A stretch of DNA of 64,000 nucleotides, taken from NCBI RefSeq assembly GCF_000472445.1, contig NZ_AXAJ01000006.1, forward strand, positions 248,157-312,156. The letters run 5' to 3'. A model generated the notes under the pieces. It was not told the DNA's origin and made no database searches. It worked only from the letters and a program-made list of their open reading frames with translations. The stretch comes from Burkholderia sp. WSM2230. GTDB taxonomy: Bacteria > Pseudomonadota > Gammaproteobacteria > Burkholderiales > Burkholderiaceae. The translations under genes were made by a program, and so were the position numbers. This document shows positions 29,272 through 38,178 of this stretch, one piece after another (position 1 is the first letter of the stretch; each line of letters begins with the position of its first letter).

Positions 29272-29697
29272 ATGCAAAAACTCATCCTGCCGTTCGTCGC
29301 CGGTTTTCTGGCATCGCTGTTCTTTCATGACTCCACGCTTGCGCTGCTGCATGCAGCGGGCGTCGTCGAGCAGAGCGGTTTTTCCACTGCGCCGTTCATG
29401 CCGCTCGGTTTGCCCGAGTTCATTGCCAATGCAATCTGGAGCGCGTTCTGGGCCGTGCTGATGGCGTGGCTGTTGCGCGTCGCGCCCGAGCGCCGCGCGC
29501 CGTGGCTGCCGGCTTTCGTATTCGGCGGCATCGTATTGACGGCGGCCAGCGTGTTCGTGGTGGATCCGATTCGCGGCATCTGGCCGAGCGGCAACATGCT
29601 GCCGCGCCTCGCCATGGGCTTTGCGGCGAACGCCATGTGGGGCTGGGGCGCGCTCGTCTTCATGCGCGCCTTCATGGCAAACGAAGAAGCGGATTGA
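29272..29697 (+). CDS. Small integral membrane protein
   Basis: A 141-residue protein with about four hydrophobic segments: LILPFVAGFLASLFF, FIANAIWSAFWAVLMAWLL, FVFGGIVLTAASVFVV, and a C-terminal AMGFAANAMWGWGALVFM. Pairs of membrane segments show weak internal similarity. No family assigned. The ATG at 29272 is preferred over a GTG three codons earlier, although neither has a strong ribosome site. Convergent with the enoyl-CoA hydratase-family gene. Confidence 0.7.
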   Translation: MQKLILPFVAGFLASLFFHDSTLALLHAAGVVEQSGFSTAPFMPLGLPEFIANAIWSAFWAVLMAWLLRVAPERRAPWLPAFVFGGIVLTAASVFVVDPIRGIWPSGNMLPRLAMGFAANAMWGWGALVFMRAFMANEEAD

Positions 29698-29724
29698 GCC
29701 CGCGCGCGGTGCGCGGGCGAGCGG

Positions 29725-30885
29725 CTAGCTGCGCAGGTCGCGTAGCGGATGTTCGCTGGCCGGCCACGGGCTTTCGAACATCTTCGCCACCTCGGCGGCG
29801 CTCACGTCTTCAATGCGCGCAAAGCGCCAGCGCGGCGCATTGTCCTTGTCGACGATGCGTGCGCGAATGCCTTCCACTGCATCGCCGTGCAGGAAGCTCG
29901 AACGCGTGAGATCGAGATCACCGCGCAACACGTCCGCCATCGAACCTTCGGCACGTGTCACCACCTCGAGCGACACCGCCATTGAAAGCGGCGAGCGCTC
30001 GCGCAACACGGCGATGATCTGCTCGGCCCAGTCGGCGGTGTCGCGATCGCACTTCTGCGCGAGCGAAGCGAGAATGCGCGGCACGTCCGGCAGCGCGAAG
30101 TGCCGGTCGATCAACGCTCGCGCGCGAGCGAGCGGCGATTCGTCCGGCCGCGGCGCAACCTGATACGCACGGCATTCCCGCTCGACGCACGCAACCACGT
30201 CCGCGCCGCGCTCGAACAGTTCGCAGCGCAATGTATCGATCAGCGCGGGCAGTGCTGCGTCTTCCATGTAGAGGTCGGCGAGACCGGCGTACAGCGCGTC
30301 GGCCGCGCCGATCGTTTCGCCCGTCACAGCCAGATAACGGCCGATCGCGCCCGGCGTGCGCGCGAGAAACCAGCTTGCGCCGACATCCGGAAAGAGCCCG
30401 ATGCGCGTTTCCGGCATCGCCATTTTCGTGGACTGCGTGACGACCCGCAGCCCGCCGGTGCGATGCGCGCCCTGCGAAATGCCCATGCCGCCGCCCATCA
30501 CCACGCCGTTCATCAACGCGATGTAGGGCTTCGGATAAGTGAAGATTGCGTGATTGAGACGGTATTCCTCGATGAAAAACGCGTCGCGCGCCTGCTGGTC
30601 GCCGCGCCGCGCCGACTCATACAGGAAGCGGATGTCGCCGCCCGCGCAGAAGGCTCGCGGATGCTGGCTGCGCACCACGACCGCGAGCACCTCGGGATCT
30701 TCGGACCAGTGGTCGAGCGCGGCGTGCATCGCGCGAATCATCTCGATTGACAGCGCGTTGAGCGCCTGCGGCCTTTCCAGCTCGATGAAACCGATGCGGT
30801 TGGCTACGTAAGTCGCGACTTCGTCGCTGGCTGCGGGCGAGACGGAAAGAGACATGGAAGACGACGCGCGGCGGCGCAGAGTCAT
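29725..30885 (-). CDS. Enoyl-CoA hydratase/isomerase family, 3-hydroxyisobutyryl-CoA hydrolase-like
   Basis: A 386-residue crotonase-fold protein. Length and the pattern of NALSIEMIRAMHAALDHWSEDP, CAGGDIRFLYE, MNGVVMGGGMGISQGAHR and MPETRIGLFPDVGASWFL match 3-hydroxyisobutyryl-CoA hydrolases of valine degradation, with the catalytic Glu and Asp in PETRIG and FPDVG retained. Some bacterial members act as enoyl-CoA hydratases instead, so the substrate is open. No other valine-pathway gene is near. The N-terminal start (30885) has only a weak ribosome site; Met11 is an alternative. Confidence 0.85.
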   Translation of the reverse strand: MTLRRRASSSMSLSVSPAASDEVATYVANRIGFIELERPQALNALSIEMIRAMHAALDHWSEDPEVLAVVVRSQHPRAFCAGGDIRFLYESARRGDQQARDAFFIEEYRLNHAIFTYPKPYIALMNGVVMGGGMGISQGAHRTGGLRVVTQSTKMAMPETRIGLFPDVGASWFLARTPGAIGRYLAVTGETIGAADALYAGLADLYMEDAALPALIDTLRCELFERGADVVACVERECRAYQVAPRPDESPLARARALIDRHFALPDVPRILASLAQKCDRDTADWAEQIIAVLRERSPLSMAVSLEVVTRAEGSMADVLRGDLDLTRSSFLHGDAVEGIRARIVDKDNAPRWRFARIEDVSAAEVAKMFESPWPASEHPLRDLRS

Positions 30886-30978
30886 GGGAAACCCAACGTT
30901 ATCACGTGGCTGCGACCTGGGCGCGTTTGCGCTGATGAAGCCGCCGGCCAGGAACGTTGCGCGGACGGCTTGGTGCTC

Positions 30979-31083
30979 GGCCGAAGGTGACGCGGCCGGA
31001 GGTGACGTGGCCGAAGGTGACGTGGCCGAAGGTGACGTGGCCGAAGGTGACGTGGCCGAAGCTGACGTGGCCGACGCCGACGT
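30979..31083. repeat. 15-bp tandem repeat, seven units
   Basis: Seven 15-bp units (ggccgaaggtgacgt and variants) start at 30979, followed by decayed copies to about 31135. It fills most of the gap between two leftward genes. A plus-strand frame reads Gly-Asp-Val-Ala-Glu repeats but has no ribosome site and overlaps a gene start, so it is treated as noncoding. Confidence 0.9.
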
Positions 31084-31180
31084 GGCCGAACGCTGGGGCG
31101 GCCGAAGCTGACGCGGCCGAACGCTGGGGCGGCCAACTGCTGTGTGGCCCTTGCTCTACGCCGCACGCGCTTCGTTCTGC

Positions 31181-31465
31181 TCAGCCTGCGGCGTTTCCTG
31201 GCGGAAAGTGACCGCTTTTCAGCAACACGGGCGTGCCGTTGCTGATCTGCAGGTGTTCGCGCGCGACGGCCTCGATGCGCGGACGTCCGGCGTCGAACGC
31301 GCGCATCCAGGCTTCTTCGTTTTCCGAGCGCGCGCCGAAATGGTCTTCGAGCGCCTCGACGGAGATCGCGCAAGGAACGGGCTCGCCGTCCACCAGCGCC
31401 GAAAAGACAACAGTCAGATTGGAGTCGCGGTAGGCTGGCGCGCCCGCGGGAAACCTGATTTCCAT
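31181..31465 (-). CDS. DUF1488-like small protein
   Basis: A 94-residue soluble protein: MEIRFPAGAPAYRD, a central beta region (VVFSALVDGEPVPCAISVEALE) and a helical part (WMRAFDAGRPRIEAVAREHL), a pattern I associate with DUF1488. GAGG six bases upstream supports the ATG at 31465. The same frame stays open to an ATG at 31765 that overlaps the stop of the preceding gene (ATGA); if that start is used, the protein gains a 100-residue Gln/His/Ala-rich extension. Function unknown. Confidence 0.6.
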   Translation of the reverse strand: MEIRFPAGAPAYRDSNLTVVFSALVDGEPVPCAISVEALEDHFGARSENEEAWMRAFDAGRPRIEAVAREHLQISNGTPVLLKSGHFPPGNAAG

Positions 31466-31761
31466 GGTCGCCTCATCAGAAATATCCGGCATAGAACCGG
31501 AGCCCGCCAGAACCGGCCGGCCCCGGACGACCCGAATATGGTACTCGCGGGGCCGGACCGCGGTCCACCCCGCCGCGGCGCGCTGGCAGGTGGTGTGGGC
31601 TTTCGTGTGGGCCAGACCCTGGGCCTGATCCGGCGCTGCGCCGCTGGCTTCGGCGTGTTCTTCGGTGTGCGCCTTCCCTTGCGCCTGACTGTGTGGCTGC
31701 CCTCGCGTCTGCGCCCGCGTCTGATGCCGCGCTTCGCTGCGAGCTCGAGCGTCGCGCGCCG

Positions 31762-32025
31762 TCATGAGCGGCCTCCGAGCAGACGGTCGACGTAATCGCG
31801 CGCGGCCTGCTCGACGAACGCGAGCGCCTCCTCTTCGTTGGGAAAGCGCTGCTCTCCGCCAAGGTCGAGCAAGGTTTCCATCCGGTGCGGATCGTCGGGG
31901 CCGAGCTCGGCCAGGCTCACCGAACCGACGTAATGGCCACGCGCGCTTTCGTCCGCTGCCGGCACGAGGCGCGCGGCGGCGCTGATGTAATAGCCGCGAT
32001 AGGGGCCGCTGACCCGCTCAGCCAT
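31762..32025 (-). CDS. Small hypothetical protein upstream of the DUF1488-like gene
   Basis: An 87-residue soluble protein with a beta-strand opening (SGPYRGYYISAAARLVPA) and a C-terminal helix (NEEEALAFVEQAARDYVDRLL). GAGGAGA precedes the ATG. It lies on the same strand as the DUF1488-like gene and probably shares its transcript. Not assigned to a family. Confidence 0.65.
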   Translation of the reverse strand: MAERVSGPYRGYYISAAARLVPAADESARGHYVGSVSLAELGPDDPHRMETLLDLGGEQRFPNEEEALAFVEQAARDYVDRLLGGRS

Positions 32026-32099
32026 GTTCGTTCTCCTCGATGCAGTGATCTGGTTAGGGCGCGCGACAAGGCAATTAGTTCTGCGCGAGTGCGCCTATC

Positions 32100-32160
32100 G
32101 TGCGCTCGTGGTGCGGTCGTCGTGCGCTCGTCGTGCGCTCGTCGTGCGCTCGTCGTGCGC
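32100..32160. repeat. 11-bp tandem repeat, five and a half units
   Basis: Units of gtgcgctcgtc start at 32100, 32111, 32122, 32133 and 32144, with a partial sixth. The array is in the 276-bp gap between a leftward and a rightward small gene. Since 11 is not a multiple of 3 it cannot encode a regular short peptide repeat, which fits a noncoding origin. Confidence 0.88.
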
Positions 32161-32301
32161 ATGCCGCGCGCTTGTCCGGCACTTGTGCCCCGCTTGTCCC
32201 GCACCTCTTCCGCACTTCCCCGCTTAGCGCCGGTCGAACAGGCTCGTCCGGCACACTCCGTGCTCACGCGGTGGCGCCCTTTCGAGTTCAGCGAGCGCAA
32301 T

Positions 32302-32493
32302 ATGGGAAAATATTTTCTGCACGACCACGAACTGCCCGAGCCCGATGCGGCCAACCAATGGTTTGCGTACGCCGAAAGTCACGGCATCGACATCGCCAAA
32401 GCCATCAGCATCTGGGAAGACGCGGCCACCGAAAGCGGCACGGAAAGCCGCCGGATGGTCAGCGCGGCAGGTATCACTATCGAAACACCCTGA
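32302..32493 (+). CDS. Small hypothetical protein
   Basis: A 63-residue soluble protein: MGKYFLHDHELPEPDAANQW, then a helical middle (SHGIDIAKAISIWEDAATE) and a short end. The ATG at 32302 lacks a strong Shine-Dalgarno (GAGCG upstream). Codon use and the orderly sequence argue it is real, while the long frame upstream of it is repeat DNA. 45 bp ahead of the lipoprotein gene on the same strand. Confidence 0.55.
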   Translation: MGKYFLHDHELPEPDAANQWFAYAESHGIDIAKAISIWEDAATESGTESRRMVSAAGITIETP

Positions 32494-32538
32494 GCTTGCG
32501 CGCGTCGCAAGAGCGGATCATCAAAGGAAACAAACACG

Positions 32539-32919
32539 ATGCATTTCATGACGCAATTGCTGCGCACCAGCCATCGTCAACGTGGCTTCGCGCGGGCTCT
32601 GCTGCGCCGCACGTCCCTGCTGGCCGCGTTGCCGGCCGCGCTCCTGCTGGGCGCGGGCGTCGCCGGCTGCGCGTCGTCGAACACCACGTCGTTGATCAAT
32701 CTGCCCAACGGCCAGACCGGCTTCGCGGTGAATTGCAGCGGGGCCGGCGCCGATTCGAGCTGGGCCTCCTGCTATGTGCAGGCGGGCAAAGCCTGCGGCG
32801 CGACGGGCTATGACATCGTGTCGAAAGACAACGACGAAGGCGGCACCGCCGGCGGCAGCGTAACGAACGTGGTGTCGGCCAACGTGAAGAACCGCTCGAT
32901 GATCGTGCGTTGCAAGTGA
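32539..32919 (+). CDS. Small lipoprotein
   Basis: A 126-residue precursor. After a long basic N-region, a hydrophobic stretch (LLAALPAALLLGAGVAGC) ends in a lipobox with Cys at about residue 44. The mature part contains four further cysteines (NCSGAG, SCYVQAGKACG, VRC), which could form two disulfides in the periplasm. The GYDIVSKDNDEGG segment resembles small lipoproteins of Burkholderiales with unknown role. AAGGAA precedes the ATG. Confidence 0.75.
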   Translation: MHFMTQLLRTSHRQRGFARALLRRTSLLAALPAALLLGAGVAGCASSNTTSLINLPNGQTGFAVNCSGAGADSSWASCYVQAGKACGATGYDIVSKDNDEGGTAGGSVTNVVSANVKNRSMIVRCK

Positions 32920-33090
32920 GCGCCAGTGCCAGCGCCGCGAGATCGGCCAGCGCGGGCGAGCGGCGCGCGGCGGGGGACTATGCCTGAGCTCTTAAACTTA
33001 AGCGCCCAACCGCGAGACTTAAGCCCCGGGGCCTGAGCCGGAGCCTACGCCCGCCGCTGAACGCCCGCATCGAGCCGACCTCGTCCGCGT

Positions 33091-33429
33091 TTAATGCGCC
33101 TGCATCTTCGAGAACACGTTCAGCACGGTGACACCCGCAATGATCAGCCCGAGGCCGACGACGGCCGGTACGTCCGGCACCTGCCCGTACAGCAGCAGCG
33201 CAACGAGCGTGATCAGCACGATGCCGGCGCCCGACCACACGGCGTAGACGATGCCGACCGGAAGAGTCCGCAGCGTCAGTGACAGGCAGTAAAAGGCGAC
33301 GGCGTAGCCGAGCACCACCAGCGCCGAAGGCACGAGCCGCGAGAAACCGTCCGACGCCCGCATCGCCGAAGTCGCGATGACTTCGGCCACAATCGCAATG
33401 CCAAGCAATGCATAAGGCGGCACCCGCAT
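33091..33429 (-). CDS. Small multidrug resistance (SMR) transporter
   Basis: A 112-residue four-helix inner-membrane protein of the EmrE family. The essential membrane glutamate is Glu16 in IVAEVIATSAMRASDGF. The YCLSLTLRTLPVGIVYAVWSGAGI segment and the last helix match the drug-exporting EmrE type more than the guanidinium exporter Gdx (SugE). It would exchange toxic cations for protons. It starts 4 bp after the end of the UPF0303 gene on the same strand, so the two are probably co-transcribed. Confidence 0.9.
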   Translation of the reverse strand: MRVPPYALLGIAIVAEVIATSAMRASDGFSRLVPSALVVLGYAVAFYCLSLTLRTLPVGIVYAVWSGAGIVLITLVALLLYGQVPDVPAVVGLGLIIAGVTVLNVFSKMQAH

Positions 33430-33433
33430 GAGC

Positions 33434-33931
33434 TCAGGCCTTTACAAGCGCGAGCTTGCTGTAGTCCTGACCCAGATGCGCGCAGAGCGCTTCCACCACG
33501 AACTCATGATCCGCGCGCTGCGGCAGGCCCGACACCGTGATGGAACCGATCACGCCCGCGCCGGCGACCGTCAATGGGAACGCGCCGCCGTGCGACGCAT
33601 ATTCGGTGGCCGGCAGACCGTGCTTGTCGGCGAGCGTGCTGCCGGCCTGCTGCATCTTCAGGCCGATTGCGTACGAGCTGCGCCGGAAATGCGCGACCGT
33701 GTTGCCCTTGCGGCGCGCCCAATCGACATTGTCCGGCGTCGCGCCGTCGAGCAGACTGAAGAAGAGCGGTTGGCCGAACGTGCGCACGTCGATGGCGGCC
33801 GCGATGCCGCGCGCCTTCGCAACCTCGTGCAGATAGGCGCCGATTTGCCAGGCGCGATCGGCATCGAATTGAGGGAACACGAGCGCGTGTTCCTGAGCGG
33901 CAATGACCTGCAGATCGTGAGCGATATCCAT
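33434..33931 (-). CDS. UPF0303-family protein (heme-degrading/GlcG-like fold)
   Basis: A 165-residue soluble protein with the UPF0303 pattern: helical start, [43 protein letters not shown] and a C-terminal [22 protein letters not shown]. The family is related to HbpS/GlcG proteins, some of which bind heme or short organic acids, but no reaction is established. It precedes the SMR transporter gene with a 4-bp gap. Confidence 0.82.
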   Translation of the reverse strand: MDIAHDLQVIAAQEHALVFPQFDADRAWQIGAYLHEVAKARGIAAAIDVRTFGQPLFFSLLDGATPDNVDWARRKGNTVAHFRRSSYAIGLKMQQAGSTLADKHGLPATEYASHGGAFPLTVAGAGVIGSITVSGLPQRADHEFVVEALCAHLGQDYSKLALVKA

Positions 33932-34204
33932 GAAGTTCCGAAGGCGAGTGAAAGTGCGGGCGCGACGTCGTGCATCTCAGCTGACATTTTTGCTGCGGTT
34001 CGCCACGCGGTCCGCCGTGAAAAAACGCAAAGCGCATGACCAGACATGACGGCGCGCCGGGAGATTCCGATTTTAGCGCAGCGTCTTGCGCGGGCCTTGC
34101 GCAATGCGACGTCGGCCCCGCATCGCGCGACCTTCCGCGAAAAGGGCGCCTCGCGGCGTCAACGCATCAACGAGCGGGCGCCTAGGCAGTTTCTTAAATG
34201 ACTA
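33932..34204. other. Intergenic region upstream of tRNA-fMet, no gene seen
   Basis: The plus-strand frame overlapping this stretch is the antisense of the UPF0303 gene running on without a ribosome site. Several GC-rich patches and the start region of the UPF0303 gene are present; nothing else is recognised. Confidence 0.4.
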
Positions 34205-34233
34205 TTGCATCGGCGCCCTGCTTGTTCTATAAT
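34205..34233 (+). promoter_or_regulatory. Sigma-70 promoter of tRNA-fMet
   Basis: TTGCAT at 34205-34210 and a consensus TATAAT at 34228-34233 are separated by 17 bp. The -10 ends 15 bp before the mature tRNA 5' end, leaving room for a short leader. Confidence 0.85.
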
Positions 34234-34248
34234 CTTTTCTTCGACGGA

Positions 34249-34325
<77 letters not shown>

Positions 34326-34388
34326 GTAAGCGCCTTATCGGGCAACCGCTTTATAGGCCAACTGGTCACAACGTCGAAACAGCGTTCA

Positions 34389-34416
34389 AGGCTTGCCAAA
34401 CCGGCAGGCCTTTTTT
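34389..34416 (+). terminator. Factor-independent terminator of tRNA-fMet
   Basis: A 9-bp stem (34389-34397 with 34403-34411, one G:T wobble) with a 5-nt loop, followed directly by a T run. It lies 63 bp after the tRNA CCA end. Confidence 0.88.
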
Positions 34417-34680
34417 GTTTGAGCGTCGAGGTTGTTTGCGCCGACGCGCTGCGCACTCGGCGCCCGTCTGCCCTAGCGCCTCCGTCAGCCCCTTCGCCGG
34501 TCGCCCGATTCTTACCCCCGCCTCCACCCGCGCCAATTCGCGGCACGCCAGAACGCACCTACTGCCTGCTCCCACCGCTTTCCCGCCGCGAACTTCGCCC
34601 CGCGCCCGGCCGTTCGTACCCGCCGCAAAAACGACGCCCCCCAGTGATAAACTCCTAGCACTCTTTCCCGTCCCCTTCCT
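34417..34680. other. Spacer before the Nudix gene, no gene seen
   Basis: About 260 bp of C-rich sequence without recognised coding content. The last 40 bases are more AT-rich and may carry the promoter of the Nudix-aat-bpt genes; no clear -35/-10 pair was found. Confidence 0.35.
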
Positions 34681-35226
34681 ATGAAATTCTGTTCTGTCTG
34701 CGGCCACGGCGTCAGCCTGAGCATTCCGCCGGGCGATAACCGCGAGCGCTTCGTATGCGGCAGTTGCGGCACGGTGCACTATCAGAATCCGCGCAACGTC
34801 GTCGGCACCGTTCCGGTCTGGGACGACAAGGTGCTGCTGTGCCGTCGCGCGATCGAACCGCGCTACGGCTACTGGACGCTGCCCGCGGGCTTCATGGAAA
34901 TGGGCGAGACGACTGCCGAGGCCGCGTCGCGCGAAACGCTCGAGGAAGCCGGCGCGCGCGTCGAGGTGCAGAGCCTCTTCTCGCTGTTGAACGTGCCGCA
35001 CGTGCACCAGGTGCATCTCTTCTACATGGCGCGCCTGCTCGATCTGGAAATTGCCGCGGGCGAGGAAAGCCTTGAAGTGAAGCTCTTCGAGGAACGCGAC
35101 ATTCCGTGGGACGAGATCGCGTTTCCCACCGTCGGGCAAACGCTGCGCTTCTTTTTTGCCGACCGCGCGGCCGGCAGTTTCGGTCTGCATACCGGCGACA
35201 TCTTCCGCTCGCTGCGCGAAGGCTGA
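34681..35226 (+). CDS. Nudix hydrolase with zinc ribbon
   Basis: Hydrolyses a nucleoside diphosphate-linked compound. The 181-residue protein has an N-terminal zinc ribbon (CSVCGH ... CGSCG) and a complete Nudix box ([20 protein letters not shown] then AGA), with the REXXEE metal-binding glutamates. The zinc ribbon plus Nudix layout resembles NudC-like and ADP-ribose pyrophosphatase-like members; the substrate cannot be named. It is 10 bp ahead of aat and probably co-transcribed. Confidence 0.9.
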   Translation: MKFCSVCGHGVSLSIPPGDNRERFVCGSCGTVHYQNPRNVVGTVPVWDDKVLLCRRAIEPRYGYWTLPAGFMEMGETTAEAASRETLEEAGARVEVQSLFSLLNVPHVHQVHLFYMARLLDLEIAAGEESLEVKLFEERDIPWDEIAFPTVGQTLRFFFADRAAGSFGLHTGDIFRSLREG

Positions 35227-35236
35227 GCGACCCTGC

Positions 35237-35974
35237 ATGGTTCCCTGGCTCGGACCCGACGATCCGTTTCCGCCCGTCGAGCGCGCGCTCGGCGCGGCCA
35301 GCGGCGCGCCCGGCCTGCTCGCCGCGAGCGGCGACCTGCTGCCGTCACGGCTTATCGACGCCTATCGGCACGGCATTTTTCCCTGGTATTCGGACGGCCA
35401 GCCCGTGCTGTGGTGGAGCCCCGATCCGCGCATGATCCTGCGTCCCGCGGAGTTCAAGGTCTCGCCGTCGCTGCGTAAAACGCTCAAGCGCGTGTTGCGC
35501 GACGACGCGTGGGAGATCCGCGTCGACGAGGATTTCCCCGCCGTGATGCGCGCCTGCGCACAAGCGCCGCGGCGCGGCCAACGCGGCACCTGGATCACCG
35601 CCGACGTGGTCGACGCCTACACCTCCTTGCATCGCATGGGCGATGCGCACAGCATCGAAACATGGTTCGAAGGCGAGCGCGTGGGCGGCTTGTATGGCGT
35701 CTCGTTCGGCAAGATGTTCTTTGGCGAATCCATGTTCGCGAACGCGACGGATGCCTCGAAAATGGCGCTGGCCGCGCTTGTTGGGCACTTGCGCCGTCAC
35801 GAAATAGAAATGATAGACTGCCAGCAGAACACGTCGCATCTGGCGTCGCTCGGCGGTCGCGAGATAGCGCGCAAGGCGTTCATCGCGCATGTTCGCGCGT
35901 CGGTCGACGCACCGCGCATTCCCTGGCGCTTCGACAAGACCGTGTTGCTCGATGTGCTCGCGCGAGCGGCGTAG
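35237..35974 (+). CDS. aat: Leucyl/phenylalanyl-tRNA--protein transferase
   Basis: Adds Leu or Phe from aminoacyl-tRNA to proteins with N-terminal Arg or Lys, marking them for ClpS/ClpAP degradation. 245 residues with the typical opening ([23 protein letters not shown]), [11 protein letters not shown] and the [16 protein letters not shown] active-site region. The start at 35237 follows the Nudix stop closely. It is followed 108 bp later by bpt, the other N-degron transferase. Confidence 0.95.
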   Translation: MVPWLGPDDPFPPVERALGAASGAPGLLAASGDLLPSRLIDAYRHGIFPWYSDGQPVLWWSPDPRMILRPAEFKVSPSLRKTLKRVLRDDAWEIRVDEDFPAVMRACAQAPRRGQRGTWITADVVDAYTSLHRMGDAHSIETWFEGERVGGLYGVSFGKMFFGESMFANATDASKMALAALVGHLRRHEIEMIDCQQNTSHLASLGGREIARKAFIAHVRASVDAPRIPWRFDKTVLLDVLARAA

Positions 35975-36082
35975 GAAGAATCAGGCCGAATCCGGATCCG
36001 TTCAACGCAACGCGCGGATCGACGAGCTAGCTGCAACGCGCACCGGGTTTGCATTACCAGAGACGCTTCGAGAGCTGCCAAC

Positions 36083-36907
36083 GTGACTCATCCCAACGAG
36101 CTGCCTCTTTCTCCGCTTTCGGCGCTGCAATTTTATGCAACGGCGCCCTACCCCTGCAGTTATCTCGACGGGCGCATTGCGCGCTCGCAGGTCGCCACAC
36201 CCAGTCACCTGATCAACTCGGACGTCTATTCGGATCTCGTGAAGGCCGGCTTCCGGCGCTCGGGCGTGTTCACCTATCGGCCGTATTGCGACGGTTGCCG
36301 CGCATGTGTGCCGGTGCGCGTGCCGGTGGACCGCTTCGAGCCGAACCGCACGCAGCGTCGCGTGTGGAAAAAACACGGCGAGCTGATCGCCACCGTTGCG
36401 CCGCTTCACTACGACGAAGAACACTACGCGCTCTACATGCGCTATCAGTCGGCGCGGCATGCGGGCGGCGGCATGGACCGCGACAGCCGCGACCAGTACG
36501 AGCAGTTCCTGCTGCAAAGCCGGATCAACTCGCGGCTTGTCGAGTTCCGCGAGCCGCTACCGGATCGGCCCGACGCGCCCGGCGTGCTGCGCATGATCAG
36601 CATGATCGACATTCTCGGCGACGGGCTCTCGTCGGTGTACACCTTCTTCGAACCGGGGCTGCCGCACACGAGCTTCGGCACATACAACATCTACTGGCAG
36701 ATCGAGCAGGCAAGGAGCCTCAAGCTGCCGTATGTGTACCTCGGCTACTGGATTCGCGAGAGTCCGAAGATGGCCTACAAGGCCAATTTCCGGCCGCTCG
36801 AGGGTTTGATCGACGGCGTGTGGCGGGTGCTCGATCCTGCCGGCGTCGACCTCGCGCAGCATGGCGCCGGCTTGCAGGGCAAGCGCGGCGGGCCGCTGCG
36901 GCCTTGA
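36083..36907 (+). CDS. bpt: Aspartate/glutamate leucyltransferase Bpt
   Basis: Transfers Leu from Leu-tRNA to proteins with N-terminal Asp or Glu, the bacterial counterpart of eukaryotic Ate1. 274 residues from a GTG start. The N-terminal Cys cluster of the family is present in YPCSYLDGR and [20 protein letters not shown], and the C-terminal GNAT-like part includes [27 protein letters not shown]. Together with Aat it covers both classes of bacterial secondary destabilising residues. Confidence 0.95.
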   Translation: MTHPNELPLSPLSALQFYATAPYPCSYLDGRIARSQVATPSHLINSDVYSDLVKAGFRRSGVFTYRPYCDGCRACVPVRVPVDRFEPNRTQRRVWKKHGELIATVAPLHYDEEHYALYMRYQSARHAGGGMDRDSRDQYEQFLLQSRINSRLVEFREPLPDRPDAPGVLRMISMIDILGDGLSSVYTFFEPGLPHTSFGTYNIYWQIEQARSLKLPYVYLGYWIRESPKMAYKANFRPLEGLIDGVWRVLDPAGVDLAQHGAGLQGKRGGPLRP

Positions 36908-37001
36908 GCGCATACCACATCCTTCTTGCGCCCCATCTCATTGAAAGCACAAAGCCGGTAAAATAGCGGGTTCCCATTTTTCGGCCGCCCGGCTTCGTCC
37001 C

Positions 37002-38024
37002 GTGTTCAGCTCCCTGTATCCGCTCATACGCGCCCAACTCTTTCGCATGGACGCGGAAGACGCTCATCACCTGACCTTGCGCGCGCTCGGCGCCGCTGGC
37101 CGCACCGGCCTTGCGGGCACCCTCGCCGCGCGCATGCCGGACGCGCCGCGCACGGTCATGGGGCTGACGTTCCGCAACCCGGTGGGACTCGCAGCGGGGC
37201 TCGACAAGGACGGCGCCGCGATTGACGGCCTCGCCGCGCTCGGCTTCGGCTTTATCGAAGTGGGCACGGTCACGCCGCGCGCGCAGCCGGGCAACCCGCG
37301 CCCGCGCATGTTCCGGCTGCCGCAAGCGCAGGCCGTGATCAACCGCATGGGCTTTAACAACGCGGGCGTCGACCAGTTCGTGAAGAACGTGCAGGCCGCG
37401 CGTTATCGCGGCATTCTTGGCCTGAACATCGGCAAGAACGCCGATACACCGATCGAACGCGCCGCCGACGACTATCTCTACTGCCTCGAGCGCGTCTATC
37501 CGTTCGCGAGCTATGTGACGGTCAACATCTCGTCGCCGAATACGAAGAACCTGCGCCAGCTGCAAGGCGCGGACGAACTCGACGCACTGCTCGCGGCGCT
37601 CAAGGACAAGCAGCAGCGTCTGGCCGACTTGCACGGCAAGCTCGTGCCGCTCGCGCTGAAAATCGCCCCCGACCTCGACGACGAGCAGATCAAGTCGATC
37701 GCCGACACGCTGTTGCGCCACCGCTTCGAAGGCGTGATCGCCACCAATACCACGCTGTCGCGGACCGCCGTCGCGGGCATGCAATACGGCGACGAAGCCG
37801 GCGGCCTGTCGGGCAAGCCGGTGTTCGACGCGTCGAACAAAGTGATCCGCAAGCTGCGCGCCGAAGTCGGCGAGACGGTGCCGATCATCGGCGTGGGTGG
37901 GATTTTTTCCGGCGACGACGCGCGCGCCAAGCTCGCCGCGGGCGCCTCGCTCGTGCAGCTTTATACCGGCTTCATCTATCGCGGACCGGCGCTCATCGGC
38001 GAATGCGTTCAGGCGTTGCGCTAG
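37002..38024 (+). CDS. pyrD: Dihydroorotate dehydrogenase (quinone), class 2
   Basis: Oxidises dihydroorotate to orotate in pyrimidine synthesis, passing electrons to ubiquinone at the inner membrane. 340 residues from a GTG start. The N-terminal amphipathic helices of class 2 enzymes are present ([17 protein letters not shown]), followed by the FMN barrel with [13 protein letters not shown], the catalytic-Ser loop [11 protein letters not shown] and the FMN phosphate site [12 protein letters not shown]. It lies 94 bp after bpt. Confidence 0.97.
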   Translation: MFSSLYPLIRAQLFRMDAEDAHHLTLRALGAAGRTGLAGTLAARMPDAPRTVMGLTFRNPVGLAAGLDKDGAAIDGLAALGFGFIEVGTVTPRAQPGNPRPRMFRLPQAQAVINRMGFNNAGVDQFVKNVQAARYRGILGLNIGKNADTPIERAADDYLYCLERVYPFASYVTVNISSPNTKNLRQLQGADELDALLAALKDKQQRLADLHGKLVPLALKIAPDLDDEQIKSIADTLLRHRFEGVIATNTTLSRTAVAGMQYGDEAGGLSGKPVFDASNKVIRKLRAEVGETVPIIGVGGIFSGDDARAKLAAGASLVQLYTGFIYRGPALIGECVQALR

Positions 38025-38178
38025 CCGCCTCGCGTGTATGCGGCGCTCATGCGCTGCTCATGCGCTGGCCGCATGCGCGCCTCGTCATACAGACATGAGC
38101 AATCGATATTTAGCTTCGGGCGGTCTGCTTTGTTAAGCTTTCGTCCGCTGTAACACACACGAACAAAAAAGGACCACG

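Noticed and set aside
30854-31111. Open frame encoding Gly-Asp-Val-Ala-Glu repeats
   Set aside because: It reads a 15-bp repeat, overlaps the start of the hydrolase-like gene on the other strand and lacks a ribosome site.
30979-32160. Repeat arrays as a possible CRISPR locus
   Set aside because: Units are 11-15 bp, directly adjacent and without unique spacers; no cas genes are present.
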